Part shown: one piece after another, positions 54,256 to 63,471 of the stretch
How the letters are laid out: every line of letters begins with the position of its first letter
How positions within the stretch are numbered: the stretch's first letter is position 1
Assembly (NCBI RefSeq): GCF_014635845.1
Contig: NZ_BMDP01000002.1
Coordinates: 62,001-126,000, forward strand
DNA from: Oxalicibacterium solurbis
GTDB taxonomy: Bacteria > Pseudomonadota > Gammaproteobacteria > Burkholderiales > Burkholderiaceae_D
Length of the DNA stretch: 64,000 nt
Reading direction: 5' to 3'
Notes under the pieces: model-generated
Seen by the model: only the letters and a program-made list of their open reading frames with translations
What the model was told of the DNA's origin: nothing
The model's database searches: none
Position numbers and translations under genes: made by a program

Positions 54256-57200
54256 TGAACGAACAGCAGGCTGCACCACGCGCCTATGAGATCGACGGCG
54301 AAGCGGCCGACGCCGCGCGCTTCGTCGTCACCGCCTGCGATCCGGCGCGTTCGGTCGTGGTCGAGGCCTGCGCCGGCAGCGGCAAGACCTGGCTGCTGGT
54401 GGCGCGCATCCTGCGCCTGCTGCTGGCGGGCGCCGAGCCGTCGTCGGTGTTGGCAATCACGTTCACGCGCAAGGCTGCGCAAGAAATGCACGAGCGTTTG
54501 CTGCTGTTGCTGCAGCAACTGGCGCTGGCCTCGGAAGAAGAAGCCGCAACGCTGCTGCGCGAACGCGGCGTGTCGGAACGCGAACTGGCGGCGGCGCTGC
54601 CGCAGGCGCGCGCGCTGTACGACCGCGTATTGCGCAGCGCGCAGCCGCTGTCGATCGATACCTTCCACAGCTGGTTCATGCGCCTGATACAGATCGCACC
54701 GCTGGCGTCCGGCGTGCCGCACGGCTACGCATTGACGGAATCGACCGGCGAACTGATGACGGAAGCTTACGGCCGCTTCATGCAGGCGATTAATCAGCCG
54801 GAGAACGCCGCATGGCGCGCGGCGCTGCTGGCACTGTACGAACAGGTCGGCGATGCGCGCGCGCGCAATCTGCTCGACGCCTTCGTCGGTAAACGCGCCG
54901 AATGGTGGGCGGCGACGCAGCGCGGCGGTAATCCGCTTGACTGGTTGCGCGCATGCTGCGGCGACGATGCCGAGCGCGATGCGCGGCTGTCGGTGTGGAG
55001 CGATGACGCGTTGCGCGAACGCATCCTGCGCATCGCATCGCTGCTTGGGCAGGGCACCGCGACCAACCAGAAGCGCGCGACGGCGATCGAAACGGCGATC
55101 AGCGCCGGCGCCGGCATCGAGCAGTACGATGCGCTGCTGACGCAGTTCGTCGATGACAACGGCAAGCCGCGCGGCAACAGCGCCGCCAAGGGAAAGCTGT
55201 GCGATGTCGTGTTGCGCAATCTGGGCGACGACGGTGTACCGGCGTTCGAGGCGGAATTCGAAGCGATCGGCGTCACGCTGAAACACATTGCGCTGCGCGC
55301 CAGCGAATGCCTGGTGATCGCGTTGAACGAAGCGCTGTTCACCGTCGGTGCCGCCTATCTGGATATCTATCAGGCGGTGAAGGCCGAACAGCGCGTCTTC
55401 GATTTCGCCGATCTTGAATGGCAGGCGTGGCGGCTGCTGGCCGACAGTGAACACGCGGCCTATCTGCAGAGCCGGCTCGATGCGCGCTACCGCCACGTGC
55501 TGCTCGACGAATTCCAGGATACCAATCCGTTGCAATGGCAGATCGTGCAGGCGTGGCTGCGCGCCTACGGCGACGATGTGGCGCGGCCGTCGATGTTCGT
55601 CGTCGGCGATCCCAAGCAGTCGATCTACCGTTTCCGCCGCGCCGAACCGCGCGTATTCGCCGCCGCGCGCGATGCATTGATGCAGGACGGCGCGGCCTTC
55701 CTGCGCACTAACCAGACGCGCCGCAATGCTGCCGCCATCGTCGAAACGCTCAACGACAGCCTGGCCGCCAATCCGCTGTACCGGCCGCAGACCACGCTGG
55801 CCGGCGACGACGGTGAAGTCTGGCGTCTGCCGCTGGCACAGCAGGAACGCACCGAAAAGACGGCGTGGACGCCGGAACAGCTGCGCGATCCGCTGACCAC
55901 TGCGCGCGACGAGGAAGAAGACGCGCGCCGACTGCAGGAAGGCCGCGCCGTCGCACAGGCGTTGCTGGCAGCGAAGGAAAAGCTGGATGCCGACTGGTCC
56001 GACGTGATGCTGCTGGTCAGGAAGCGCACGCATCTGCAGGCGTACGAGCGCGCGTTGCGCGAAGCAGGCATTCCGTTCGCTTCCGACAAGCGCGGCGGCC
56101 TGCTCGATTCGCTGGAAGTGGCCGACCTGATCGCGCTGCTGACTTTTCTCATTACGCCGCACGACGATCTGGCGCTGGCGCATGTATTGAAGTCGCCGAT
56201 GATGGGCGCGCATGACGACGACCTGATCGCGCTCGCGCAGCGCAGTGAGCGGACGTGGTGGACGCGTCTGCAGCATCGCGCGGCGGAAGACGATGCGTCG
56301 CCACTCCTGCGTCGTGCCTCCTCGCTGCTGCGCGGCTGGCTGGATGTCGCCGCGCATCTGCCGGTGCACGATCTGGTCGATCGCATTCTGCACCAGGGCG
56401 ATGTCGTCGCGCGTTATGCGCAAGGCTCGTCGCCGCTGCAGCGCGGACAGGTGCTAGGCAACATCGAAGCCTTCACCGAACTGGCGCTGAATCTGGATGC
56501 CGGCCGTTATCCTAGCCTGCCGAAATTCATCGACGCCTTGCGGCGCCTGCGCAAGGCGGCCGACAGCGACGCGCCCGACGAAGCCGATATCGATGCCGCG
56601 CTGAACGCGGTGCGTATCCTGACGATACACGGCGCGAAAGGGCTGGAAGCGCGGATCGTCGTGTTGCTCGACGCCAACCACAGCGAAGGTGCGCGCGACG
56701 ATTTCGGCGTGCTGTGCGAATGGAAGGATACCGACGCGCCCACGCATTTCTCCGCTTTTGCGCGCAAGGCCGAGCGCGGCGTCGCGCGCGATTCCCTGTT
56801 CTCGGAAGAAGAGCAGCTGAAGACGCAGGAAGACTGGAACCTGCTGTACGTGGCAGCGACGCGCGCGCGCGATCTGCTGATCGTCAGCGGCGTGGCCGAT
56901 CGGCGCAGCGCCGCAGCCGACGGCATGACGGCAGACAGCTGGTATGCGCGCTTCGCACAGGTGCTGCTATGGACTCTACCGATAGAGCAGATGCCGGAAG
57001 ATGCACCAGTACATGCGACGGCATCGGTATCGACGGACGCCGAATTTTCCCTGCCGCTGTTCGATCCGCCGCCACTGCCGTTCCTGGAGGACGCGCCGCC
57101 GGTTTTCTCCAGCAAGGAAATCGACGAAGGCATCGCGCTGCATGCACTGCTGGAACGGTTGACGCATGTGCCGTCATGGCCGGTTGCGCTGCACGCGCCG

Positions 57201-57560
57201 GAGATCGTGGCGAAATGGCTGCGCTGTCCACGCCAGACGGCGGACGTCATCTGTATACAGGCGCAGGCGATTTTCGATAATCCGGAACTGATGCGTTTCT
57301 TCGATCCGTCGCGGCATCGCTTCGCGCGCAACGAAATGGAAATTGTCGATGCCGCCGGCACCGTGCGTTTCGATCGACTCGTCATGTTCGACGACGAAAC
57401 ATGGATACTCGATTACAAGCGCAGACTGCTGGATAGCGAGCGCGCCGATTATGCGGCGCAGCTGGCACGCTATCGCGCGGTGGCGCAGAACGTATTTCCG
57501 TCGATGGCGATTCGCACCGCGCTGATCACTGCGGATGGTCGACTGATCGAGATGGCGTGA
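54255..57560 (+). CDS. addA: AddA-like UvrD-family helicase-nuclease
   Basis: 1101 aa. Walker A in ACAGSGKT (residues 38-45, Lys44), helicase motif Ia FTRKAAQEMHERL, Walker B LLDEFQDTNPLQW, motif III VVGDPKQSIYRFRRAEP, motif V VRILTIHGAKGLEARIVVLL and a C-terminal PD-(D/E)xK nuclease with WILDYKRRLLD. It is an SF1 helicase with fused nuclease as in AddA/RecB-like enzymes. The ATG at 54255 overlaps the AddB-like stop by one base and has AAGGGGG upstream, so the pair is translated together. Confidence 0.87.
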   Translation: MNEQQAAPRAYEIDGEAADAARFVVTACDPARSVVVEACAGSGKTWLLVARILRLLLAGAEPSSVLAITFTRKAAQEMHERLLLLLQQLALASEEEAATLLRERGVSERELAAALPQARALYDRVLRSAQPLSIDTFHSWFMRLIQIAPLASGVPHGYALTESTGELMTEAYGRFMQAINQPENAAWRAALLALYEQVGDARARNLLDAFVGKRAEWWAATQRGGNPLDWLRACCGDDAERDARLSVWSDDALRERILRIASLLGQGTATNQKRATAIETAISAGAGIEQYDALLTQFVDDNGKPRGNSAAKGKLCDVVLRNLGDDGVPAFEAEFEAIGVTLKHIALRASECLVIALNEALFTVGAAYLDIYQAVKAEQRVFDFADLEWQAWRLLADSEHAAYLQSRLDARYRHVLLDEFQDTNPLQWQIVQAWLRAYGDDVARPSMFVVGDPKQSIYRFRRAEPRVFAAARDALMQDGAAFLRTNQTRRNAAAIVETLNDSLAANPLYRPQTTLAGDDGEVWRLPLAQQERTEKTAWTPEQLRDPLTTARDEEEDARRLQEGRAVAQALLAAKEKLDADWSDVMLLVRKRTHLQAYERALREAGIPFASDKRGGLLDSLEVADLIALLTFLITPHDDLALAHVLKSPMMGAHDDDLIALAQRSERTWWTRLQHRAAEDDASPLLRRASSLLRGWLDVAAHLPVHDLVDRILHQGDVVARYAQGSSPLQRGQVLGNIEAFTELALNLDAGRYPSLPKFIDALRRLRKAADSDAPDEADIDAALNAVRILTIHGAKGLEARIVVLLDANHSEGARDDFGVLCEWKDTDAPTHFSAFARKAERGVARDSLFSEEEQLKTQEDWNLLYVAATRARDLLIVSGVADRRSAAADGMTADSWYARFAQVLLWTLPIEQMPEDAPVHATASVSTDAEFSLPLFDPPPLPFLEDAPPVFSSKEIDEGIALHALLERLTHVPSWPVALHAPEIVAKWLRCPRQTADVICIQAQAIFDNPELMRFFDPSRHRFARNEMEIVDAAGTVRFDRLVMFDDETWILDYKRRLLDSERADYAAQLARYRAVAQNVFPSMAIRTALITADGRLIEMA

Positions 57561-57858
57561 TCGAAACGGGAGATGCGTCTTCCGTTCGAGGAAAGGTATC
57601 CATTCAGGAATATGCGCGTGCGTTGTATCGCGATAAGGCGCGCAGGGAGAATGCTTGCGAGATGCCAGTTGATACCGATTGCCGGCGAGCGAAACGATGC
57701 AAAACATTTATCGGATCGCGATGGATTGCGGCGTTAGCCGTGAAATAAGCGAAATACTATGCACCTGATGTTGTGCCATTGTTATTTGTGTGTGCGGCAC
57801 GCGGTTATCATGTAACGATTGGTTGACTGCCCTTCACCGGCGAATCTATAGTGACGAG

Positions 57859-58074
57859 ATGATTTCCGACTTTCAAGAACTTTCCGAAAAAATCAGCCAG
57901 CTGGCTGCAATGACCCAGGCGCTACGTAGCGAAAATGCCGAATTGCGGATGCGCGCGGTATCGCTCGAGGCGGAAAATACCGAACTGGCGCATCGCATGC
58001 AGCAGGCGCATGATCGTGTCGCTGCATTGCTGGAAAAGATTCCGGCGCCTGCACAGGATGAGGAGCCCGCATGA
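57859..58074 (+). CDS. ZapB-like coiled-coil protein upstream of zapA
   Basis: 71 aa, nearly all predicted coiled coil: MISDFQELSEKISQLAAMTQ, then ALRSENAELRMRAVSLEAENTELAHRMQQAHDRVAALLEKI. Small heptad-repeat proteins in this position act as partners of the cell-division protein ZapA. The ATG overlaps with nothing upstream; its own stop overlaps the zapA ATG by 4 nt. Confidence 0.8.
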   Translation: MISDFQELSEKISQLAAMTQALRSENAELRMRAVSLEAENTELAHRMQQAHDRVAALLEKIPAPAQDEEPA

Positions 58075-58382
58075 TCCAGCTTGACGTGACCATCATGGGG
58101 CAAAGCTACAAACTCGCCTGCAAGGAGGGCGAGGAAGACGTGCTGCGCGAAGCCGTCTCGTATCTGGACGAAAAGATGACGGTGATTCGCGATGCCGGCA
58201 AGATCAAGGGCACCGATCGCATCGCCGTGATGGCAGCGCTGGGCGTGACGGCGGAATTGCTTTCGACCAAATCGCCGGACGGTCCGCTGTCGGGCATGTC
58301 GATTGTCGAGGTCAGGCAGAAAATCGCTGCCATGCATACCGTACTCGACAGCGCGCTGGCGCCGCAGGAAAACCTGTTCTGA
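58071..58382 (+). CDS. zapA: Cell division protein ZapA
   Basis: 103 aa. IQLDVTIMGQSYKLACKEGEEDVLREAVSYLDEKMTVIRDAGKIKGTDRIAVMAALGVTAELL is the ZapA core, which bundles FtsZ filaments at mid-cell; the C-terminal coiled coil contains LSGMSIVEVRQKIAAMHTVLDSAL. The ATG overlaps the ZapB-like stop (ATGA). 6S RNA lies downstream, a conserved gene neighbourhood. Confidence 0.94.
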   Translation: MIQLDVTIMGQSYKLACKEGEEDVLREAVSYLDEKMTVIRDAGKIKGTDRIAVMAALGVTAELLSTKSPDGPLSGMSIVEVRQKIAAMHTVLDSALAPQENLF

Positions 58383-58424
58383 TCGAAACCGCTTTTCCTG
58401 CGCAGACGATTGGAGTAAACTCCG

Positions 58425-58604
58425 AACTCCCTGCAGTGTTCGCCATTGCCTTAAAATCCTTGAACCATTTCTGTGCACCGGCTGCGGAAATTTGTTCGAC
58501 GGGCGAGAGCGTCGCTAGTTCGATGAACCCGAAGTTGGACTAACTGTGGCCACCTGAACCTTATGGTTCGGGATACCGGCAAAGCGGCACAGGCGGGGAC
58601 TTAC
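58425..58604 (+). ncRNA. ssrS: 6S RNA
   Basis: The region after zapA has features of 6S RNA: a 5' arm (CTCCCTGCAGTGTTCGCC) that can pair with a 3' arm (GGCACAGGCGGGGACTT), a central open region with GCCTTAAAATCCTTGAACC, similar to the known GCCTTAAAA and CCTTGAACC segments of enterobacterial 6S, and a terminator directly after. 6S RNA binds RNA polymerase holoenzyme and represses housekeeping promoters in stationary phase. Ends are approximate. Confidence 0.78.
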
Positions 58605-58609
58605 ATATA

Positions 58610-58646
58610 AACGGTCGCATGTTTTTGCATGCGGCCGTTTTCTTTT
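58610..58646 (+). terminator. Terminator of 6S RNA region
   Basis: ACGGTCGCATG-TTTTTG-CATGCGGCCGT hairpin (one G-T pair) followed by TTTCTTTT. Confidence 0.8.
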
Positions 58647-58785
58647 GTCTTGCGTAGCGGATTGGTGATTACGTGCTGCGTCCACGCGTCTGTATAAAAT
58701 ACGGCGGTGGGATGTGCGCCGGCTAACCTGCGGTGGCGACGTCTCTTCCCGTTTCTGTCGCTGTAATTGGAGATATGGAGGCTGT

Positions 58786-59247
58786 GTGCGTTACTGGCTG
58801 ATGAAATCCGAGCCTGACGAAGTCAGCATCGACGATGCGCTCGCGGCCCCGAGGCAGACGGTGGCGTGGACCGGCGTGCGCAACTATCAGGCGCGTAACT
58901 TCATGCGCGATGCGATGCAGGTCGGCGACGGTGTGCTGTTCTATCACTCCAGTTGTCCCGAGCCGGGCATTGCCGGCTTGGCGGAGGTGGTCAGCACCTC
59001 GTATCCGGACGAAACGCAATTCGATCCGAAAAGTCCGTACTACGATCCGAAAGCCACACGCGAGACGCCGCGCTGGATGCTGGTCGACGTGCGTGCAACG
59101 AAGAAGACGCGGCTGGTATCGCTGGCCGAGTTGCGCGCCGCACCGGAACTGGCGGGCATGCAGGTGCTGCAGCGCGGCAATCGCCTGTCGATCACGCCGG
59201 TTTCTCCTGCCGAGTGGAAATTCATTTGCAAGAAGCTGATCGGATAA
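58786..59247 (+). CDS. EVE-domain protein
   Basis: 153 aa from a GTG with GGAGG 4 nt upstream. The EVE fold (PUA-like) is clear in RYWLMKSEPDEVSIDDALA, VAWTGVRNYQARNFMRDAMQVGDGVLFYHSS and PRWMLVDVRATKKT. EVE proteins bind modified nucleobases; the bacterial role of this family is not settled. Follows the 6S RNA region. Confidence 0.92.
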   Translation: MRYWLMKSEPDEVSIDDALAAPRQTVAWTGVRNYQARNFMRDAMQVGDGVLFYHSSCPEPGIAGLAEVVSTSYPDETQFDPKSPYYDPKATRETPRWMLVDVRATKKTRLVSLAELRAAPELAGMQVLQRGNRLSITPVSPAEWKFICKKLIG

Positions 59248-59977
59248 TCGATCTTGCTCGATCCGATATTGCGCACATATCGATATGCATGGCGGACATA
59301 AGATGCTGTTCGACATGCGCAATATTTCTCCGGCGTGACATGGGTTACATCTGCTAACAATCTTTTTCTCATTGGGAAAAAGGAAGAATTTCCTTTGTTT
59401 CTCCTGTGCGCCATCGATGTGATATCGATGTGCAATTCCGTGTCGCGATAGTGCACGCCGTGTCTTCCTTCCATTTCATTTTGATGACGAATGCCTGTTC
59501 TTTGCAGAGAGAACGCGGCCGTTCGCCGATCGCGCTGCCTTAAATTTGAGCAGGCGTTTTGCATCTTTTACGTGCACCGCATGTAAAAGGGCGCATTGCT
59601 TCTTTCGTCTGATCAAGCTTGCTTCTGTCATTTCCGTTCCGGATAGAAACAGCTCGGACGCTTTCTTCACATCCGCGCTTCTGCGAGCGTGGAACTAATC
59701 GAATGTTGTTCTTCTCTTAACGTCGCTTCGCAACGAATGCGGAATGTCGCGTGTGATGTACGGGAATTTTTCCGTGATGCATCGCACATGTTTTCATGCC
59801 GGCACAAACAGTGCCGGTACGCAATGACAGGGGATCGGAGAGAACAATGCAATCGATTTCAATATGCCGCGTCCAGAGAAAAACGCAGAGAGACGCACAA
59901 GGCGAAACAAAAACAGACACGCATAAGCCGTCGTACAGGATCGGTATCGTGTCTCATCCTTCTTCCTTGTTGCGTTG
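59248..59977. other. 730-bp AT-richer leader region before the EPS operon
   Basis: No convincing coding sequence. It holds a 10-bp inverted repeat ATATTGCGCA / TGCGCAATAT (59266-59275, 59316-59325), a shorter GCC-GGCAC repeat at 59799-59818 and A- and T-rich segments. It is unusually long for the tightly packed window and probably carries the promoter and leader of the EPS operon. Confidence 0.5.
59801..59814 (+). promoter_or_regulatory. Possible sigma-54 element upstream of epsL
   Basis: GGCAC followed after five bases by AGTGC gives GG-N10-GC, the minimum -24/-12 spacing, inside the inverted repeat CCGGCAC / GTGCCGG (59800-59817). The -12 half is weaker (GTGC, not TTGC). A start near 59826 would leave a leader of about 150 nt. 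Confidence 0.3.
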
Positions 59978-61177
59978 ATGCGGATGAGCATGCCGTTCAC
60001 ATATTTCCGCCGAAAGGCGACGAGCAGTCCGCAGATCCTGCTGCTGGCAGCCGGTGCGTTGGCCTGTACGCCAGCGTTTGCTGCCGAAGGGGACGTCTTC
60101 ACGCCTTACGCTTCCTATGGCATCTATTACGACGCCAACCTGCTGCGCAACCCCGATTACCTCGGGCGTGACTCGGATCGCTGGCAGCGCGCGGCAGTCG
60201 GCATCAAGATGGACAAGGACATCGGGCGTCAGGAGCTGACGGCCGATCTGTCGGCCAATCATTCGGATTACGACCGCTTCACGCAGTTCGACAACACCGG
60301 CAAGGAACTGCAGGCGAACTGGAAGTGGGCCTACGGCAACTACTTCAGCGGCAATCTCGGCACCAGCTATTCCGAAGCGCTGACGCCGATCGAGGATTTC
60401 CGCAGCCTGGAGCCGAACATCCGCACGCAGACGAAAAACTATGCCGACGTCTCGTGGCTCATTCATCCGAGCTGGCAGCTGAACGCCGGCTACAGCCGTT
60501 ACGACCTGCGCTACGACCTCGAATCGCAGCAGCCGTCGGAACGCAATCTGGATATCACTGATCTGGGTTTCGATTATCTGGCACGCAGCGGCAACAAGGT
60601 CGGCATCGTGTTTCGCCATATCGACGGCGAATATCCGTATGCGACGATCAACAGCTATGAGCAGAACGAGGTCAAGGCCAAGGTGGACTGGCAGATTTCC
60701 GGCAAGACCTGGCTGCAGTTCCTCGGCGGCTGGGCCAAGCGTGAATACAACAACAGCCCGCAGCGAGATTCCAGTGAGCCGAGCGCACGCCTGACGGCGT
60801 ACTGGAAAGCGACCGGCAAGACGGCCTTCTCGCTGGGCGCGTGGCGCGAAATCGGCGCCACCGACGATCTCGCCGCCAACTATGCGCTGAACCAGGGCGT
60901 CAGCCTGGGCGCGACCTGGGATGCGACGGAGAAGATCAGCGTGGATGGCCTGCTGATGACCGAGAAACGCGACTACAACGGCGTCTCGGTAGTGGAAGGC
61001 ATTGCGCCGCTGGACCGCAACGACCGCTATCACAACGCCGTGCTCGGCATGACCTACAAGCCGACGCGGCACTGGCGCATCCGCGCTTCCGTCTATCGCG
61101 CAAGGCTGGGTTCCAACATTGCGTCGGAAGCCTATACGACAAACGGCATCTTGCTGAATACGCGCTATGAATTCTGA
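59978..61177 (+). CDS. epsL: EpsL-type exopolysaccharide outer-membrane protein
   Basis: 399 aa. Signal peptide (ILLLAAGALACTPAFA) followed by an outer-membrane beta-barrel with many alternating-residue strands and a C-terminal aromatic end (NTRYEF). Its sequence from DVFTPYASYGIYYDANLLRNPDY onward fits the EpsL family (TIGR03014) found in exosortase-B-linked EPS loci. It may help export the polymer. The start at 59978 is one of several close Met codons. Overlaps the next gene by 11 nt. Confidence 0.82.
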   Translation: MRMSMPFTYFRRKATSSPQILLLAAGALACTPAFAAEGDVFTPYASYGIYYDANLLRNPDYLGRDSDRWQRAAVGIKMDKDIGRQELTADLSANHSDYDRFTQFDNTGKELQANWKWAYGNYFSGNLGTSYSEALTPIEDFRSLEPNIRTQTKNYADVSWLIHPSWQLNAGYSRYDLRYDLESQQPSERNLDITDLGFDYLARSGNKVGIVFRHIDGEYPYATINSYEQNEVKAKVDWQISGKTWLQFLGGWAKREYNNSPQRDSSEPSARLTAYWKATGKTAFSLGAWREIGATDDLAANYALNQGVSLGATWDATEKISVDGLLMTEKRDYNGVSVVEGIAPLDRNDRYHNAVLGMTYKPTRHWRIRASVYRARLGSNIASEAYTTNGILLNTRYEF

Positions 61178-62573
61178 CATCGGACAAATCAAGTATCCGC
61201 CGGATATTCCAGCCCGCAGCTTTCATCGCCGGCTGTTCGATCCGCTGCTGGCGATCGGCCTGCTGTACGTGACGGTCTTCGTATCGGGCAATGTGTTTAC
61301 CGGCAACCATGTGGTGCTGTCCATTCTGGTGTTCTTCATCAGCTCGACCGTGTTCGGCTGGCTGGATCCGTGGCGTGAAGCGCCGCAGGCCAATTTCCTG
61401 ACACTGGCGCGTTCCATCGCGCTGGCCTGGTTGGCGGTGGTGCTGGCGTTGCTGTTCTTCGGCTATGCGGCGGGTTTGTCGTCGCTGTTCGTGCGACATG
61501 AAACGCAGTTCTGGCTGGTCGCAACGCCGGCCTTCCTGCTGTTCGCGCAGATCGTGCTGCAGAAAGCCGGCATGGGTTTGAGTCGTGCATCGGTCCGTTC
61601 GGTGGTGCTGGTCGGCGTCAACGACCTGAGCGTCAAGCTGGCCGAGCGTGTCGACGACAATCCCGATCTGCGCATGGAAATCAGCGGTTTTTTCGACGAC
61701 CGCGAACCGTCGCGCCAGCCGGAAGACAAGCGCGTGCCGCTGCTGGGCCGCATGTCCGACATTCCGACCTATGTGCGCGCCAACAATATCAACACCGTCT
61801 TCATCAGCCAGCCGATTTCGGCGCAACCGCGCATCCGTACGCTGCTGAACGAGTTGCAGGATACGACGGCCTCGATCTACTTTTTGCCGGACATCTATGC
61901 CTTCGATCTGATCCAGGCACGCTTCGACAGCGTGGCCGGCCTGCCGGCGGTGGCGATCTGCGAATCGCCGTTCACCGGGTTCAACGGCATGGTCAAGCGC
62001 GCCAGCGACATCGTGCTGGCATCGATCATTCTGCTGATGCTGCTGCCGATCCTGCTGGCGATCTCGATTGCGATCAAGGCGACTTCGCCCGGGCCGGTGA
62101 TCTTCCGCCAGCGTCGTTACGGTCTCGATGGCGAGGAAATCATCGTCTACAAATTCCGCTCGATGACGGTCTGCGAAGACGGCGCCACCGTCGTGCAGGC
62201 CAAGAAGAACGATCAGCGCATCACGCGTATCGGCGGCATTCTGCGCCGCACGTCACTGGACGAACTGCCGCAGTTTTTCAACGTGTTGCAGGGACGCATG
62301 AGCATCGTCGGCCCGCGTCCGCACGCGGTTGCGCACAACGAGCTGTATCGCAAGCAGATCAAGGGTTACATGCTGCGCCACAAGGTGCGTCCCGGCATCA
62401 CCGGCTGGGCGCAGGTCAACGGCTATCGCGGCGAGACCGACACGCTGGACAAGATGGAAGCGCGCATCGCCTATGACCTCGATTACCTGCGCCGCTGGTC
62501 GCTGGCGCTCGACATGCTGATCATCGCGCGCACCGTCAAGGTCGTGCTGGCGCGTGACGGCAACGCTTACTGA
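61167..62573 (+). CDS. Undecaprenyl-phosphate sugar phosphotransferase (EPS priming enzyme)
   Basis: 468 aa. Five N-terminal membrane helices (about residues 25-135), a Rossmann-like middle domain (RSVVLVGVNDLSVKLAERV), another helix (ASIILLMLLPILLAISIAI) and the C-terminal bacterial sugar transferase domain with VKRASDIVLA, KATSPGPVIFRQRRYGLDG, VYKFRSMTV and LDELPQFFNVLQGRMSIVGPRP. It loads the first sugar phosphate on undecaprenyl phosphate, as in WcaJ-type enzymes (TIGR03023/TIGR03025). Overlaps epsL by 11 nt. Confidence 0.9.
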   Translation: MNSDIGQIKYPPDIPARSFHRRLFDPLLAIGLLYVTVFVSGNVFTGNHVVLSILVFFISSTVFGWLDPWREAPQANFLTLARSIALAWLAVVLALLFFGYAAGLSSLFVRHETQFWLVATPAFLLFAQIVLQKAGMGLSRASVRSVVLVGVNDLSVKLAERVDDNPDLRMEISGFFDDREPSRQPEDKRVPLLGRMSDIPTYVRANNINTVFISQPISAQPRIRTLLNELQDTTASIYFLPDIYAFDLIQARFDSVAGLPAVAICESPFTGFNGMVKRASDIVLASIILLMLLPILLAISIAIKATSPGPVIFRQRRYGLDGEEIIVYKFRSMTVCEDGATVVQAKKNDQRITRIGGILRRTSLDELPQFFNVLQGRMSIVGPRPHAVAHNELYRKQIKGYMLRHKVRPGITGWAQVNGYRGETDTLDKMEARIAYDLDYLRRWSLALDMLIIARTVKVVLARDGNAY

Positions 62574-62609
62574 TCAATGCCTGATGAGATTCAAGATTCG
62601 AGAGGAGAA

Positions 62610-63434
62610 ATGTCTGCAATGGAATATGTACTGAAAAAAAACAGGATCCTGATGTTGTCCTTGCTGCTGTTCTGCTGCGCATTGCTGCAGGCAAACGCGC
62701 AAACCGCGACGACCGATGTGCCGCTCGGACCGGGCGATGTCGTCAAGATCAGTGTGTTCGGCAACAACGATCTGTCGCTGGAAACGCGCATCAGCGAGGC
62801 CGGCACCATTACGTTCCCGCTGATCGGCGAAGTGAAAGTCGGCGGCATGTCCACCGGCCAGGCGGAACACAGGATCGCCGACATGCTCGAAAAAGGCGGC
62901 TTCATACGCAATCCGCAGGTCAGCATGATGGTCAGCGAAATGCAGAGCCAGCAGGTTTCGGTGCTGGGGCAAGTCAACAAGCCGGGGCGCTATCCGGTCG
63001 ACGGCAAGCGCAGCCTGACCGACGTGCTGGCCCTGGCCGGCGGCATGACGCCGGATGCCGGCGACAACATCGTGCTGATGCGCACGCGCGACGGCAAGAC
63101 CACCAAGGAAACCATCGATCTGGAAAAGATGATGGGCTCCTCCGATCCGAACAGCAATCCGCAGATGATGGCAGGCGATTCGCTGTATGTGGAACGTGCG
63201 CCGCATTTTTATATCTACGGTGAAGTGCAGAAACCGGGCTCCTACAAGCTGGAACGCAACATGATCGTGTTGCAGGCACTGTCCGCCGGCGGCGGCCTGA
63301 GTCCGCGCGGCACCGAACGCGGCATCCGCATCAAGCGGCGCGATGCAAAAGGTGAATTGCACGAGATCGAAGTCAACCATGACGATCTGGTCAAGGCGGG
63401 CGACATCGTTTATGTCAAGGAAAGCCTGTTTTAA
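62610..63434 (+). CDS. epsE: EpsE-type polysaccharide export protein
   Basis: 274 aa. Signal peptide (ILMLSLLLFCCALLQANAQ), then a Poly_export domain (VPLGPGDVVKISVFGNNDLSLETRISEAGTITFPLIGEVKVGG) and SLBB-like domains (QVSVLGQVNKPGRYPVDGKRSLTDVLALAGGMTP and FYIYGEVQKPGSYKLERNMIVLQALSAGGGL). These form the periplasmic/outer-membrane export channel with the Wzz-like partner. Two ATGs (62610 and 62619) compete for one AGGAG site; 62610 is 2 nt and 62619 is 11 nt away. Confidence 0.88.
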   Translation: MSAMEYVLKKNRILMLSLLLFCCALLQANAQTATTDVPLGPGDVVKISVFGNNDLSLETRISEAGTITFPLIGEVKVGGMSTGQAEHRIADMLEKGGFIRNPQVSMMVSEMQSQQVSVLGQVNKPGRYPVDGKRSLTDVLALAGGMTPDAGDNIVLMRTRDGKTTKETIDLEKMMGSSDPNSNPQMMAGDSLYVERAPHFYIYGEVQKPGSYKLERNMIVLQALSAGGGLSPRGTERGIRIKRRDAKGELHEIEVNHDDLVKAGDIVYVKESLF

Positions 63435-63471
63435 ATGAAGTACAGAAAAGCATAGTCAAAGGAAGTAACTC

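Noticed and set aside
54213-56423. A 736-codon open frame opposite the AddA-like gene (and a similar 675-codon frame at 52252-54279)
   Set aside because: Both are antisense to genes with intact helicase and nuclease motifs; composition is typical of shadows.
59689-60171. A 160-codon frame in the EPS leader running into epsL
   Set aside because: Cys/Arg-rich, no ribosome-binding site, and it overlaps the signal peptide and barrel of epsL in another frame.
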